64,000 nt of DNA from JACCXM01 sp046328335 (GTDB lineage Bacteria; Chloroflexota; Chloroflexia; Thermomicrobiales; UBA6265), in contig JAXLWU010000004.1 of assembly GCA_046328335.1 (NCBI GenBank), positions 1 to 64,000 of the forward strand, in the 5' to 3' direction. The position numbers and the translations under genes were made by a program. Below, one piece after another: positions 51,095 through 59,708 of this stretch (its first letter is position 1; every line of letters starts with the position of its first letter). The notes under the pieces are model-generated. The model searched no databases, had not been told where the DNA came from, and saw only the letters and a list, made by a program, of their open reading frames with translations.

Positions 51095-51787
51095 ATGCCC
51101 AGCAACCCATTGATCCTTCGCGCCGCGGCCATCGTTGCCATCATGAGCTGCCTCTCCGGCGCGATCGCTACCGTCACCATGGCGCAGACGCAGGAGCCCA
51201 AACCAATCCTCTCCCCGACCCCGGCGCAAGCGGAGGAACAGTCGTCCGCTGCTACGACTTCCGGGGTGGTTGGCGCTGCCTGGACCGGTCCCAACTGGGG
51301 CGTGCAGGTCGCCTGGGACCCGGCAATCTGGTCAGTCGAAGACGAGTACATCCAGACCGGCTACGACGGTCTCCAACTCGGCGCCGCCAACAGCACGGTC
51401 TTTATCGAGGCCTACGACGGTTTTTCGGGCGATGCCCCAGCCTGCCTCGACGCCGCCGCGGGCGAAATCTCCAACCGCGAAGGCGTGACCGAAGCCGCGC
51501 CCCTCTCGGGTCGCCCGCTCCCGGTGCCAGACGATGCGCGCGGCGCCGCCCAACTCTTCGGGGTCACCGCCAAACTCGCTGATGGATCGCCGTATCGGGG
51601 TATTGAATATGTCGAGTGCCGGACGGCTGCTCCGGGCACGGCCGTCCTGGAACTCACCTGGCAGGCGCCGGTCAACGCCTACCTGCAGGATTTGCCGAAA
51701 GTCTCCGACCTTCTGGCCGCGATCGTCGTGCCATCCGCCCCGCCGGCCGCCACGCCTGGCCCAGCGTTGGCGACTCCGGTCGCCTGA
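51095..51787 (+). CDS. Secreted protein of unknown function
   Basis: 230 residues with GGGAGG upstream of the ATG. A Sec signal peptide (ILRAAAIVAIMSCLSGAIA then TVTMAQ) is followed by a low-complexity Pro/Ala/Ser linker to about residue 58. A mixed domain follows (TGPNWGVQVAWDPAIW, YDGLQLGAANSTVFIEAYDGF, GSPYRGIEYVECRTAAPG) with two cysteines that may form a disulphide, then a Pro/Ala/Thr tail. The TVF-linker-domain pattern resembles other exported proteins of this lineage with no assigned role. I do not recognise a catalytic motif. Confidence 0.7.
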   Translation: MPSNPLILRAAAIVAIMSCLSGAIATVTMAQTQEPKPILSPTPAQAEEQSSAATTSGVVGAAWTGPNWGVQVAWDPAIWSVEDEYIQTGYDGLQLGAANSTVFIEAYDGFSGDAPACLDAAAGEISNREGVTEAAPLSGRPLPVPDDARGAAQLFGVTAKLADGSPYRGIEYVECRTAAPGTAVLELTWQAPVNAYLQDLPKVSDLLAAIVVPSAPPAATPGPALATPVA

Positions 51788-51814
51788 CCTCGGACGCGAT
51801 CCCGGCGAACCCCG

Positions 51815-54800
51815 TTAGTCGACCTCGTCTCCACCCGACCGCGCCAGCGCGAAGTACCGCGCGTCAGGATGGAGCACCACCAGCGCCGCGGTCGTCTGTT
51901 CCGGCTCGAACTGGAAACCTTCGGTCAGCCTGATCCCGGCTGCCCCGGCATCCAGCAAGCGATCGACCAGGGCATGTTGCGCCAGGTCCGGGCACGACGG
52001 GTAGCCCCACGAGTAGCGCTTTCCCTGCTCTGGCTCCACGCCGAGTTCGGCCCGGATCCGCTGGTGGGCGTACTCGGCCAGCCCCTCCGCCGTCTGCACG
52101 CTCAAACCGTGACTGAAGAAACTTTCGCTGTACTCCCCCGCCGCCTGCAGACGCTCGGTCCGCTCCGTCGCCTCGCTGCCGACGGTTACGATCTGGAAGA
52201 CCGCGACGTCCCGCCGCCCCGCCGCGCGCGGCAGGTAGTAGTCCGCCAGGCAGAGCCGATCGCGCCGTGGCTGCCGGGGGAAGGTGAAGCGAGCGATCTC
52301 GCGCTCCTCTTCGTCCGGGCTGAACACGACCAGGTCGTTCCCATCCCGGTTCGCCGGGAAGTACCCGTAGCGAACGACGGGCCGCAGCCATCCTTCCCGT
52401 TCCGCTTCCTGCTGCATGCGAGCGAGACGCGGCTGGAAATCATCCCGCTGCATCGCCTCCCAGGCCTCGTCCTTGAGCCCTTTGCCCCCCCAGTGCAGAC
52501 GGAACAGCGTTTTGAGATCGAGATGCGGCCAGACATCCGCCAACCGCACGTCTGGCATCGTTCGCACTCCCCAGAAGGGAGGCGACACCGGCTCCACCTG
52601 GCGCACCGTCGCGCCTTCGCGGTCCGCCGCCTCGGCCGGGACCGTGAAGGCCTCGCGGCCGGGGCGAGCTCGCGCCGCCACCGCTTCCTCGATCGTCTCG
52701 CGCACCAGTTTCGGTCGCTGTACTGGATCGATCAGGGAATCCATCAGCGCCAGGCCCTCGAAAGCATCCTTGGCGTAAAACACACCCGGTTCGTACGGCG
52801 TCTGATCCTCGACAAAGAGAGTTCGCTGCGCGTAGCCGCGATTGATCGCCGCGCCGCCAATGATCACCGGGTACTTCAGCCCGGAGCGATGCAACTCCTG
52901 CACGCAGAGCGGCATCTGCTTGCTCGTCGAGACCAAGAGCGCCGAAAGGCCGATGGCGGTGGCACCGACTTCCTGCGCCTTGTCGATGATCCGGTTGACC
53001 GGCACCTGCTTGCCCAGATCGTGCACGGTGTAGCCGTTGTTGGTCAGGATGGTGTTGACCAGATTCTTGCCGATATCGTGGACGTCGCCGTAGACCGTCG
53101 CCAGAACGACGGTTCCCTTGGTCGTCCCCTCCTGTCGCTCCAGGTAATGCTCGAGGCGGCTGACCGCCCGCTTCATCACCTCGGCCGATTGCAGCACGAA
53201 GGGCAGAATCAATTGACCGGCGCCGAACTTGTCGCCGACCTCCTTCATCGCCGGGAGGAGCACGGTATTGAGCACGGTCACCGCATCCTGCCGGGCAACG
53301 GCCTGGTCGATGAGGTCCTCGACGCCCTCTTTCTTGCGATGCACGATCTGGTAATGGAGACGCTCTTCCGGCGTCATGCCCGCGGTGGGATCCGGTCCGC
53401 TCTGTTGCGTTTCCTCTTCCCGGCCTTCGAAGTACTCGATCAGCCGGGCCAGGGCGTCCGGCCGCCGCGCCAGCACCAGATCTTCGGCGAGCAAGCGCTC
53501 CGCTTCCGGGATTTCCGCGAAGGGAACGACGTGCGAGGGATGAACGATCGCCAGATCGAGACCCGCCTCGACCGCGTGATAGAGAAAGACGGCATTGACG
53601 ATCTTGCGCGCCACCGGGTTGAGCCCGAAGGAGACATTGGAGATGCCGAGAATGGTCATCACGCCCGGCATCTCCGCCTCGATGCGGCGGATTCCTTCCA
53701 CCGTCTCCAGCGCCGAGCGGCTGAACTCCTCTTCACCCGTGGAAAGTGGAAAAGTCAACGGATCGAAGATCAGCGCTTCCGGAGAAAGGCCATACTCGTC
53801 AACGACGATATCGTGGATCTTGCGCGCCGCCTCGACCTTGCGCGCCGCGCTCTTGGCCATCCCGTCTTCATCGATGGTCATGGCCACCACCGCCGCCCCA
53901 TGCGCGATCGCCAGCGGCATCACGGCATCGATTCGCTTCCGGCCGTTCTCCATGTTGATCGAATTGATGATCGCGCGGCCGGGAAACTGCTCCAGCGCGT
54001 CCTTGAGCACGTCCGGTTCGGTCGAGTCGAGCACTAAAGGCGCCTCGACATTGAGCGCCAACGTCTTGACCAGCCGCCGCAGCATGTCCCGCTCGTCGGT
54101 CCGCTCGGTCATCGCCACGCAGACATCGAGCGCGTGCGCCCCGACGTCCATCTGTTCGCGCGCCACACCGACCATGCCGTCGTAGTCGTCGGCAAGGGCC
54201 AAGCGCTTGACCTTGCGCGACCCGAGGGTATTGACCCGCTCCCCGACGATCAACGGCGCCGGGTCCTGGCGCAGATCGACCGCGCGCACCATCGAGGCGA
54301 TGAACGGGAGCGGCCGCGCCGGCCGCGGCGACGCGGGGCGATGCCCGATCGCCGCTACCAGCGCTACCAGATGGTCGGGGGTCGTACCGCAGCAGCCACC
54401 CACGAGGCCGACTCCGAACGATTCGACCATCTCGCGCAGATCGCGCGCCATGTCGTCCGGTTGCAGCGGATAGGCGGCCTGACCATCGACGTTGATCGGA
54501 AGTCCCGCATTCGGGATGATCGCCACCGGGCGGGTGGAGTGCCCTCCCAGATAGCGCGCGGGCTCGCGCATGTGCTCCGGACCGGTCGAGCAGTTGAGCC
54601 CGACGATGTCCACCGGCAGCGACTCGAGAATCGCCAGCGCCGCGGCGATGTCGGTCCCCAGCAGCATCCTGCCCGCGGTGTCGAGGGTCACCTGGGCCTG
54701 GATGGGAATGACGATCCCCGTTTCCTCGCGCACGCGCAGAATGGCGTGGACGGCCGCCTTCAACTCCAGGATGTCCTGCGTGGTCTCGATCAGCAGCAGA

Positions 54801-55291
54801 TCGGAGCCGCCCTCGCTCAATCCACGCACCTGATCGATGAAGAGGTCGACCACGTCCAGGAAGCGGTGATTGCCCAGCAGTGGGTCTTCCGACGCTGGCA
54901 ACAGACCGGTCGGGCCGATCGAGCCGGCAACGAAACGAGGATGGCCGTGGGTCGAAAAGTCGTCCGCGACGCGCCGCGCCACTTGAGCCGCGGCGCGGTT
55001 GATCTCGTAGGTCCGTTCGCCGAGTCCGTACTCCTCCAATTTCAGTTTGCTGCCGCCAAAGGTATCGGTCTCGATGACATCGACCCCGGTATCGAGGAAC
55101 GAGGCGTGAATCTCCTCGATGAGGCGCGGATCATGGAGTACGAGATATTCGTTGCACCCCTCGATGCCGCCATACCCGGCCGCGTCGAGTCCGTAGCGCT
55201 GGATGGAGGTCCCCATCGCGCCATCGAAGATGACGACTCGCTCGCGAACGGTTTGCAGATAGGAATTGGGCTGCGCGGCTTGCGGACTCAT
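51815..55291 (-). CDS. metH: Cobalamin-dependent methionine synthase
   Basis: 1158 residues, four modules. About 15-310: homocysteine domain (VVIFDGAMGTSIQ, VIETDTFGGSKLKLEEYGL, zinc ligands in GLNCSTGPEH and GGCCGTTPDH). About 345-620: methyltetrahydrofolate TIM barrel (VGERVNTLGSRKVKRL, LVLDSTEPDVL, INSINMENG). About 650-900: B12 cap and Rossmann domain with YGDVHDIGKNLVNTIL (cobalt His), ALLVSTSKQMPLCV and VIIGGAAINRGYA. About 930-1150: SAM-binding activation domain (LKTLFRLHWGGKG, YSWGYPSCPDLAQH). It makes methionine from homocysteine. AGGAGTG precedes the ATG, and a TATACT -10 lies about 35 bases upstream. No B12 riboswitch is seen. Confidence 0.96.
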   Translation of the reverse strand: MSPQAAQPNSYLQTVRERVVIFDGAMGTSIQRYGLDAAGYGGIEGCNEYLVLHDPRLIEEIHASFLDTGVDVIETDTFGGSKLKLEEYGLGERTYEINRAAAQVARRVADDFSTHGHPRFVAGSIGPTGLLPASEDPLLGNHRFLDVVDLFIDQVRGLSEGGSDLLLIETTQDILELKAAVHAILRVREETGIVIPIQAQVTLDTAGRMLLGTDIAAALAILESLPVDIVGLNCSTGPEHMREPARYLGGHSTRPVAIIPNAGLPINVDGQAAYPLQPDDMARDLREMVESFGVGLVGGCCGTTPDHLVALVAAIGHRPASPRPARPLPFIASMVRAVDLRQDPAPLIVGERVNTLGSRKVKRLALADDYDGMVGVAREQMDVGAHALDVCVAMTERTDERDMLRRLVKTLALNVEAPLVLDSTEPDVLKDALEQFPGRAIINSINMENGRKRIDAVMPLAIAHGAAVVAMTIDEDGMAKSAARKVEAARKIHDIVVDEYGLSPEALIFDPLTFPLSTGEEEFSRSALETVEGIRRIEAEMPGVMTILGISNVSFGLNPVARKIVNAVFLYHAVEAGLDLAIVHPSHVVPFAEIPEAERLLAEDLVLARRPDALARLIEYFEGREEETQQSGPDPTAGMTPEERLHYQIVHRKKEGVEDLIDQAVARQDAVTVLNTVLLPAMKEVGDKFGAGQLILPFVLQSAEVMKRAVSRLEHYLERQEGTTKGTVVLATVYGDVHDIGKNLVNTILTNNGYTVHDLGKQVPVNRIIDKAQEVGATAIGLSALLVSTSKQMPLCVQELHRSGLKYPVIIGGAAINRGYAQRTLFVEDQTPYEPGVFYAKDAFEGLALMDSLIDPVQRPKLVRETIEEAVAARARPGREAFTVPAEAADREGATVRQVEPVSPPFWGVRTMPDVRLADVWPHLDLKTLFRLHWGGKGLKDEAWEAMQRDDFQPRLARMQQEAEREGWLRPVVRYGYFPANRDGNDLVVFSPDEEEREIARFTFPRQPRRDRLCLADYYLPRAAGRRDVAVFQIVTVGSEATERTERLQAAGEYSESFFSHGLSVQTAEGLAEYAHQRIRAELGVEPEQGKRYSWGYPSCPDLAQHALVDRLLDAGAAGIRLTEGFQFEPEQTTAALVVLHPDARYFALARSGGDEVD

Positions 55292-55469
55292 GGCGGGCGA
55301 TCACTCCTGACGAACCTGGCCGGAGTATAAGGCGCTCGACGCGATAACTGACCGGCACGCACGGACGATGCCGACCAGCCATCGCGTTGGCCCGCTCCAC
55401 GTTGGCCCTGTTTCCTGCCCGCCTATACTCGGTTCGCCCGCGGCCTGATCGATCCGGAAGGGATGAAGA

Positions 55470-56087
55470 GTGGTACGCACGCGTCAACGACTTTTGATTC
55501 TCGTTCTTGTCTTCGCCGCGTTCTTCGCGCCGCTCAGCGCGTCGGCGCAATCGACCGTGGAAACGATCGTCTCCGATATCGACGCCTACTGGGCGGCGCG
55601 GTTCGCGGACGCGGGGCTGACCTACACCTCACCGCGATTGGTCGCCGTCGATTCGACGATCGAGACGGGCTGCGGCACGCTCGATCCCCGGTTCAGCCCT
55701 GGCGCGTACTGCGCGGCCGATCAAACGGTGTACTACTCCCTGCTCTGGGCCCCAAATGACGATGCCGGTCAACTGGTATGGTGGACCGTCCTCGCTCACG
55801 AGTGGGGACACCATATCCAGTGGCAGGTCGATACCGGAATCAGCACCGTACTCGAATCGGAGTTGCAGGCCGATTGCTTCGCCGGCGCCTTTCTCAACTA
55901 CGCCGGTGACGCGGGCATCGTCAGTCCGATGATGCTGACGCTCGCAATGCAACTGACCCAGAGCGCGGGGGATGTGTTCTTCCTCTCCCCGGAGGGTGGA
56001 GCGCCCCATGGCAACGGTGCGCAACGGGCTCTGGCGTTCATGACCGGGATGAACGGCACCGCCACTGACTGCGGCTTCCCCGGCTGA
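55470..56087 (+). CDS. Secreted neutral zinc metallopeptidase (YpfJ-like)
   Basis: 205 residues with a clear signal peptide (RLLILVLVFAAFFAPLSASAQ). The gluzincin-like site is TVLAHEWGHHIQWQ (His-Glu-x-x-His, about 108-121), with ESELQADCFAGAFL as the third-ligand helix. SPRLVAVDSTIETGCGTLDPRFSPGAYCAADQTVYYS has a disulphide-capable Cys pair. This matches the putative neutral zinc metallopeptidase family; a substrate is not known. The gene stands alone, divergent from metH. Confidence 0.86.
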   Translation: MVRTRQRLLILVLVFAAFFAPLSASAQSTVETIVSDIDAYWAARFADAGLTYTSPRLVAVDSTIETGCGTLDPRFSPGAYCAADQTVYYSLLWAPNDDAGQLVWWTVLAHEWGHHIQWQVDTGISTVLESELQADCFAGAFLNYAGDAGIVSPMMLTLAMQLTQSAGDVFFLSPEGGAPHGNGAQRALAFMTGMNGTATDCGFPG

Positions 56088-56142
56088 TCCGGAATCCGCA
56101 TTAGGAATCCCGCCATGCCCGCGGGAGACCAGGACGCCAAGT

Positions 56143-56220
56143 GCCCCTCTCCCAGAGGGGTTGGGGTGAGGGCCGGCGCGGCGAGACCGCGATACCTCCC
56201 CTTGTCAGCGCGCACAGGGA
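56143..56220. repeat. Family B intergenic repeat with full tail
   Basis: GCCCCTCTCCCAGAGGGG, TTGGGGTGAGGGCCGGCGCG and a GCGAGACCGCGATACCTCCCC-like tail ending in GCGCACAGGGAG. It lies between the convergent peptidase and GlsB genes. Confidence 0.85.
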
Positions 56221-56250
56221 GCCGGATTGGGCTGAGGGCGCTCGCAGCAA

Positions 56251-56279
56251 AACGCCCCGGGCATTGCGCCCGGGGCGTT
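56251..56279 (-). terminator. Intrinsic terminator for the GlsB-type gene
   Basis: AACGCCCCGGGC-(5)-GCCCGGGGCGTT, a perfect 12-bp stem. On the minus strand the second arm ends in CGTTTTGC, giving a short T-run; on the plus strand it is CGTTCTT. It lies 46 bases after the GlsB stop and may stop transcription in both directions. Confidence 0.75.
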
Positions 56280-56324
56280 CTTGATTTCCATGAACCGAAG
56301 TTCGGCTCCGCGACGATGCCGCGC

Positions 56325-56588
56325 CTAGCGCTGGAAGAGGCGCAGGATGAAGAGCAGAATCAGGGCACCGATGACTGCCACCACGAAGCTGCCGATGCTC
56401 CAGCCGAGAACGACGGTCCCGCCCTGGATGAACGAAAAGATCAACCCGCCGATGATGGCGCCGACGATGCCGACGATGATGTTGCCGAGCCATCCCTGAC
56501 GAGCATTGTCACCGGCGATCATGCTCGCAACCCATCCTGCCAGGGCGCCAAACACGATCCAGGAGATAATGCCGAACGTACTCTCCAT
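56325..56588 (-). CDS. GlsB/YeaQ/YmgE-family membrane protein
   Basis: 87 residues from ATG 56588 (GGGAGGG upstream). Three membrane segments (IISWIVFGALAGWVASMIAG, LGNIIVGIVGAIIGGLIFSF and GSFVVAVIGALILLFILRL) joined by short loops. The GDNARQGWLGNIIVGIVGAIIGG loop is typical of this transglycosylase-associated family. Such small proteins are often induced by stress; no biochemical activity is established. It sits downstream of the HxlR gene with a 71-base gap. Confidence 0.85.
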   Translation of the reverse strand: MESTFGIISWIVFGALAGWVASMIAGDNARQGWLGNIIVGIVGAIIGGLIFSFIQGGTVVLGWSIGSFVVAVIGALILLFILRLFQR

Positions 56589-56659
56589 CGCAGCCCTCCC
56601 GTCTCCCCACCGGACGTCCCGGCGTCCCCTTAGTGTAGCAGCGGAAACGCGTTTGCCAA

Positions 56660-57052
56660 TCAGTCCGGGCACCCGGTGAGTGGTTCTTTCGTGCCGGGTG
56701 CGGCCCATCGTTCCGCCCACGCCGATACCGACGCGATCACCTCGTGCAGCGCCTGCCCCTTCTCGGTCAGGGCGTATTCGATCCGTACCGGCGTCGTCGG
56801 CACAACCAGGCGGGAGACGATTCCCTCCCCCTCCAGTTCCTTCAGCCGCTCCGAGAGCAACCGGTCACTCAGTCCAGGCACGGTCGCCACGATATCGCTG
56901 AAGCGTGCTTCGCCCGAGAGCATCGCCCGCAATATGGCCCCGGTCCAGCGCCGCCCGATCAACTCGATCGCGTTCCGGTACGCCGGGCAGAAGGCGGAGA
57001 GGTGAACGTCGGCGTCTTCCCCTGGTCGCCCCGCTCCTTCGCACTCGTTCAT
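56660..57052 (-). CDS. HxlR-family transcriptional regulator, YodB-like (quinone/electrophile sensor)
   Basis: 130 residues; ATG 57052 has AGAGGAT upstream. A winged helix with CPAYRNAIELIGRRWTGAILRAML, FSDIVATVPGLSDRLLSERLKELEGEGIV and RIEYALTEKG. Cys22, in the Cys-Pro preceding the conserved Gly-x-Arg-Trp helix, matches the redox Cys of Bacillus YodB, and a second Cys near the C-terminus (TGCPD) falls where YodB has its partner cysteines. YodB-type repressors lose DNA binding on reaction with quinones or diamide. The gene is divergent from yceI; three CGTAAG boxes lie in the shared control region. Confidence 0.85.
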   Translation of the reverse strand: MNECEGAGRPGEDADVHLSAFCPAYRNAIELIGRRWTGAILRAMLSGEARFSDIVATVPGLSDRLLSERLKELEGEGIVSRLVVPTTPVRIEYALTEKGQALHEVIASVSAWAERWAAPGTKEPLTGCPD

Positions 57053-57065
57053 GATGAAATCCTCT

Positions 57066-57120
57066 TGTTACGGAACGTAAGCCACTTGACAGACGTAAGT
57101 ATACCGCGCTATCGTAAGTA
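57066..57120. promoter_or_regulatory. Shared control region: three CGTAAG boxes and the yceI promoter
   Basis: CGTAAG occurs at 57076-57081, 57094-57099 and 57113-57118, about 18-19 bases apart, the first as the right arm of TTACG-N3-CGTAA. A promoter for the plus-strand yceI gene, TTGACA (57086-57091)-N18-TATCGT (57110-57115), lies between and over the boxes. It is probably the operator of the divergent HxlR regulator. Confidence 0.6.
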
Positions 57121-57209
57121 CCGCCATCGCGGTGATGGCCCGTCTCCCGCTCAGAACGCGGCGGGATGGAGGCTGGATCACCAGCAAGAGAAAGAGCAGG
57201 AGCCGAACC

Positions 57210-57761
57210 ATGAGCGCCACCGAATCAGCCACCAGGACCACCACCTGGGCCATCGACCCTTCGCATTCCAGCGCCTCGTTTGTCGTCCGCCACATGTTCA
57301 CCAAGGTCCGCGGCCGCTTCACCAACCTGAGCGGCACGATCGAAACCTCCGGTGACAGGTTCACCAATGGCAGCGTCGCCGTCGAAATCGACGCCGACAG
57401 CATCGATACCAACGATCCGCAGCGCGACGGGCACCTGCGCTCGAACGACTTCCTCGGCTCGGGTGACAACCCGAAGATCACCTTCCGCTCAACGTCGATC
57501 TCCCCGCGCGACGGCGATGAATTCCTCGTCCACGGCGATCTGACGATCCGTGGCGTGACCCGCCCCGTCACCCTCGAAGTGGAGTACGAGGGCGGCGGCA
57601 AGACCCCCTTCGGCACCGAGGTCGCGTCCTGGAGCGCCGAAACCGAGATCGATCGCAAGGAATTTGGCGCGAGTTGGAACGCTCCACTCGAGGCCGGTGG
57701 CTTCCTCGTCGGCGACAACGTCAAGATCCACATCGACATCGAAGCCGTCAAGCAGGGCTAA
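57210..57761 (+). CDS. YceI-family lipocalin-like protein
   Basis: 183 residues from ATG 57210 (AGGAGCC upstream). The YceI barrel is clear: TWAIDPSHSSASFVVRHMFTKVRGRFTNLSGTI, GSVAVEIDADSIDTNDPQRDGHLRSNDFL, ITFRSTSISP, VHGDLTIRGVTRPVTLEVEYEG and WSAETEIDRKEFGASWN. Known members bind long isoprenoid chains such as quinones. There is no signal peptide in this copy, so it is probably cytosolic. It is divergent from the YodB-like regulator. Confidence 0.92.
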   Translation: MSATESATRTTTWAIDPSHSSASFVVRHMFTKVRGRFTNLSGTIETSGDRFTNGSVAVEIDADSIDTNDPQRDGHLRSNDFLGSGDNPKITFRSTSISPRDGDEFLVHGDLTIRGVTRPVTLEVEYEGGGKTPFGTEVASWSAETEIDRKEFGASWNAPLEAGGFLVGDNVKIHIDIEAVKQG

Positions 57762-57833
57762 CGTGGACTTGGGGTGACGGGTGGCGGATCGTCGCCAGTC
57801 ATGCGTCGGCCACAGCCGTCGTTCCACCGCCTG

Positions 57834-58496
57834 TCACCCATGGTTCGTTCCCAGATTCGCCAGCAGCGCTCGTCCTGCCTCGAGTTCGTCCCGGTTCACC
57901 GTGTGGCCCATCCCGGGATAGAGTCGCAGGTCCACCGCGGCGCCGAGATCGGTCAGCGCCACGGCGCTTTCCTCCACCCGCTCCCTGGGGATGTGGAAAT
58001 CGACATCGCTGCAGCCAAGAAACACCGGAGTGCCGGCAAGCGACCCGGGGTACGTGAACCGCGTTCCGGGGGGACCGATCAACCCGCCGCTGAAGCCGAG
58101 CAGCGCGGCGTAGCGGCGGGCGTTGCGGGCGGCGCTCTCCAGCGCGAGACAGGCGCCCTGCGAAAACCCGAGCAGGGCGATGCGCTCCGCCGGCATACCA
58201 TGCGCCTCCACTTGGGCGATCAGGTCGCTCACGGTCCGCAGCGCGGAGGAAAGATAAGGTTCGTTCCGTTCGAATGGCTCGATGAATCGGTAGGGATACC
58301 AGGTGTTCCCCGCCGCTTGCGGCGCGACCAGGGCGACGCCGGCCGGAGCAACCTCGGCAGCCAATCCGAGGATATCCTCCGCCGAGGCGCCGCGGCCGTG
58401 CAAGGCAATGACCGCGCCCCGCGCCGTCTCCAGCGGCTCACCGGCAATCAGGAGCGGCTGGTTTGCATGCGGATGGATAGGTGTCCGATCTCCCAT
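57834..58496 (-). CDS. Phospholipase/carboxylesterase-family alpha/beta hydrolase (MhqD-like)
   Basis: 220 residues; AAGGACGAAAC precedes ATG 58496. ARGAVIALHGRGASAEDILGLA is the oxyanion/His-Gly-Arg loop, LLGFSQGACLALESAAR the nucleophile elbow, VFLGCSDVDFHIP the catalytic Asp and YPGMGHTVNRDELEAG the catalytic His. It is in the same small serine-esterase family as MhqD, which accompanies ring-cleaving dioxygenases in the Bacillus quinone response. The substrate is not established. It is divergent from the double VOC gene. Confidence 0.88.
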   Translation of the reverse strand: MGDRTPIHPHANQPLLIAGEPLETARGAVIALHGRGASAEDILGLAAEVAPAGVALVAPQAAGNTWYPYRFIEPFERNEPYLSSALRTVSDLIAQVEAHGMPAERIALLGFSQGACLALESAARNARRYAALLGFSGGLIGPPGTRFTYPGSLAGTPVFLGCSDVDFHIPRERVEESAVALTDLGAAVDLRLYPGMGHTVNRDELEAGRALLANLGTNHG

Positions 58497-58573
58497 GTTT
58501 CGTCCTTAATGGTGATGTATCGCAAAGACCGGGAGATCCATTTCCGCCCCGGTCGCCTTGGAAAGGTGTATCA

Positions 58574-59674
58574 GTGAGCGTACCCCCTGGTGGGAGCCAG
58601 CGTATCAGCGGTATTCATCATCTCACCGCCGTCTCCGCCGATGCCCAGCGCACGGTTGATTTCTACACGCGGCTACTTGGTCAGCGCCTCATCAAGCAGA
58701 CGGTCAACTTCGATGATCCGTCGGCATACCATCTCTACTTTGGCGACGAGGAGCACGGTCCGGGCGTCATCACCTTTTTTGAATGGAAGGGAGCGGCGCG
58801 CGGACACTATGGCGTCGGGGGGACCCATCACCTCGCCTACGAAACAGCCAACGGGGACACCCTCCGGCAGTGGAAACGCTGGCTGACCGACAACGGCGTT
58901 CCTGTCACCGGTCCCTACCACCGCGTCTATTTCGAGAGTATCTACTTCACCGATCCCGATGGTCTGATTGTCGAGATTGCCACCCGCGGTCCCGGCTGGA
59001 CGACCGACGAGCCGGTGGATCGCCTCGGCAGCGAGGTCAAGGCGCCACCGCGCGAGACGACGGCGGGCCACCGTGATGAGGCGGCGATTGCCGCCGATAC
59101 CTGGCCGGAGCCGGTTCCAACGCCAACGCGCGAGATGCGCTTGCAGCGGATGCACCACATCACCGCGATCGGCTCCGACGCGGCGGAGACGGAGCGCTTT
59201 TTCACCGACCTTCTCGGCCTGCGCACCGTCAAGCGCACGGTCAATTTCGACAACCCGTCCTCGCCGCATCTCTATTTCGGTGTCGATGACGGCGAACCGG
59301 GGACGATCATCACCTACTTCGCCTACCCGCACGGCACCATGCGGCCCGTGCACCACGGCGCCGGCATGACCCATCACTTCGCGCTGAGCGTCCCGGACGA
59401 GGCCGCCCTCGCGGCCTGGCAGGGTCATCTGCGGGGAGCGGGCATTCCGGTCACCGATATCCGCGACCGGTCCTACTTCAAGAGCATCTACTTCCACGAT
59501 CCGGACGGTCACATCATCGAGATCGCGTCTGCCACCCCTGGCTTCGCGACGGACGAAGCGCAAGCGGATCTCGGCCGGTCGCTGCAACTGCCGCCCTGGC
59601 TGGAATCGCGCCGCGGTGACATCATGCGGCAGCTGACGCCGCTCGACGTTTCACGGCCGGTCGGCCGCGCCTAA
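58574..59674 (+). CDS. Double-VOC ring-cleaving dioxygenase-like protein (MhqO-like)
   Basis: 366 residues from GTG 58574 (GGAAAGGTG upstream). Two related VOC modules: GIHHLTAVSADAQRTVDFYTRLLGQRLIKQTVNFDDPS with VYFESIYFTDPDGLIVEIATRGPG, and RMHHITAIGSDAAETERFFTDLLGLRTVKRTVNFDNPSS with YFKSIYFHDPDGHIIEIAS. Each supplies His and Glu metal ligands. This is the MhqO/extradiol-like ring-cleaving family used against quinones and catechols. The metal is probably Fe or Mn. It is followed by a single-VOC gene 35 bases downstream. Confidence 0.88.
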   Translation: MSVPPGGSQRISGIHHLTAVSADAQRTVDFYTRLLGQRLIKQTVNFDDPSAYHLYFGDEEHGPGVITFFEWKGAARGHYGVGGTHHLAYETANGDTLRQWKRWLTDNGVPVTGPYHRVYFESIYFTDPDGLIVEIATRGPGWTTDEPVDRLGSEVKAPPRETTAGHRDEAAIAADTWPEPVPTPTREMRLQRMHHITAIGSDAAETERFFTDLLGLRTVKRTVNFDNPSSPHLYFGVDDGEPGTIITYFAYPHGTMRPVHHGAGMTHHFALSVPDEAALAAWQGHLRGAGIPVTDIRDRSYFKSIYFHDPDGHIIEIASATPGFATDEAQADLGRSLQLPPWLESRRGDIMRQLTPLDVSRPVGRA

Positions 59675-59708
59675 CTCACGGATAGATATGCAGAAGGAGC
59701 AACAGTCA

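Noticed and set aside
51869..54037. A 722-codon open frame antisense to metH
   Set aside because: metH has every expected motif on the other strand; this frame exists only because of the high GC content and codes for nothing recognisable.
55292..55469. A cobalamin or SAM riboswitch before metH
   Set aside because: I looked for the conserved B12-box and SAM-box cores and found neither; only a TATACT -10 and a ribosome-binding site are seen.
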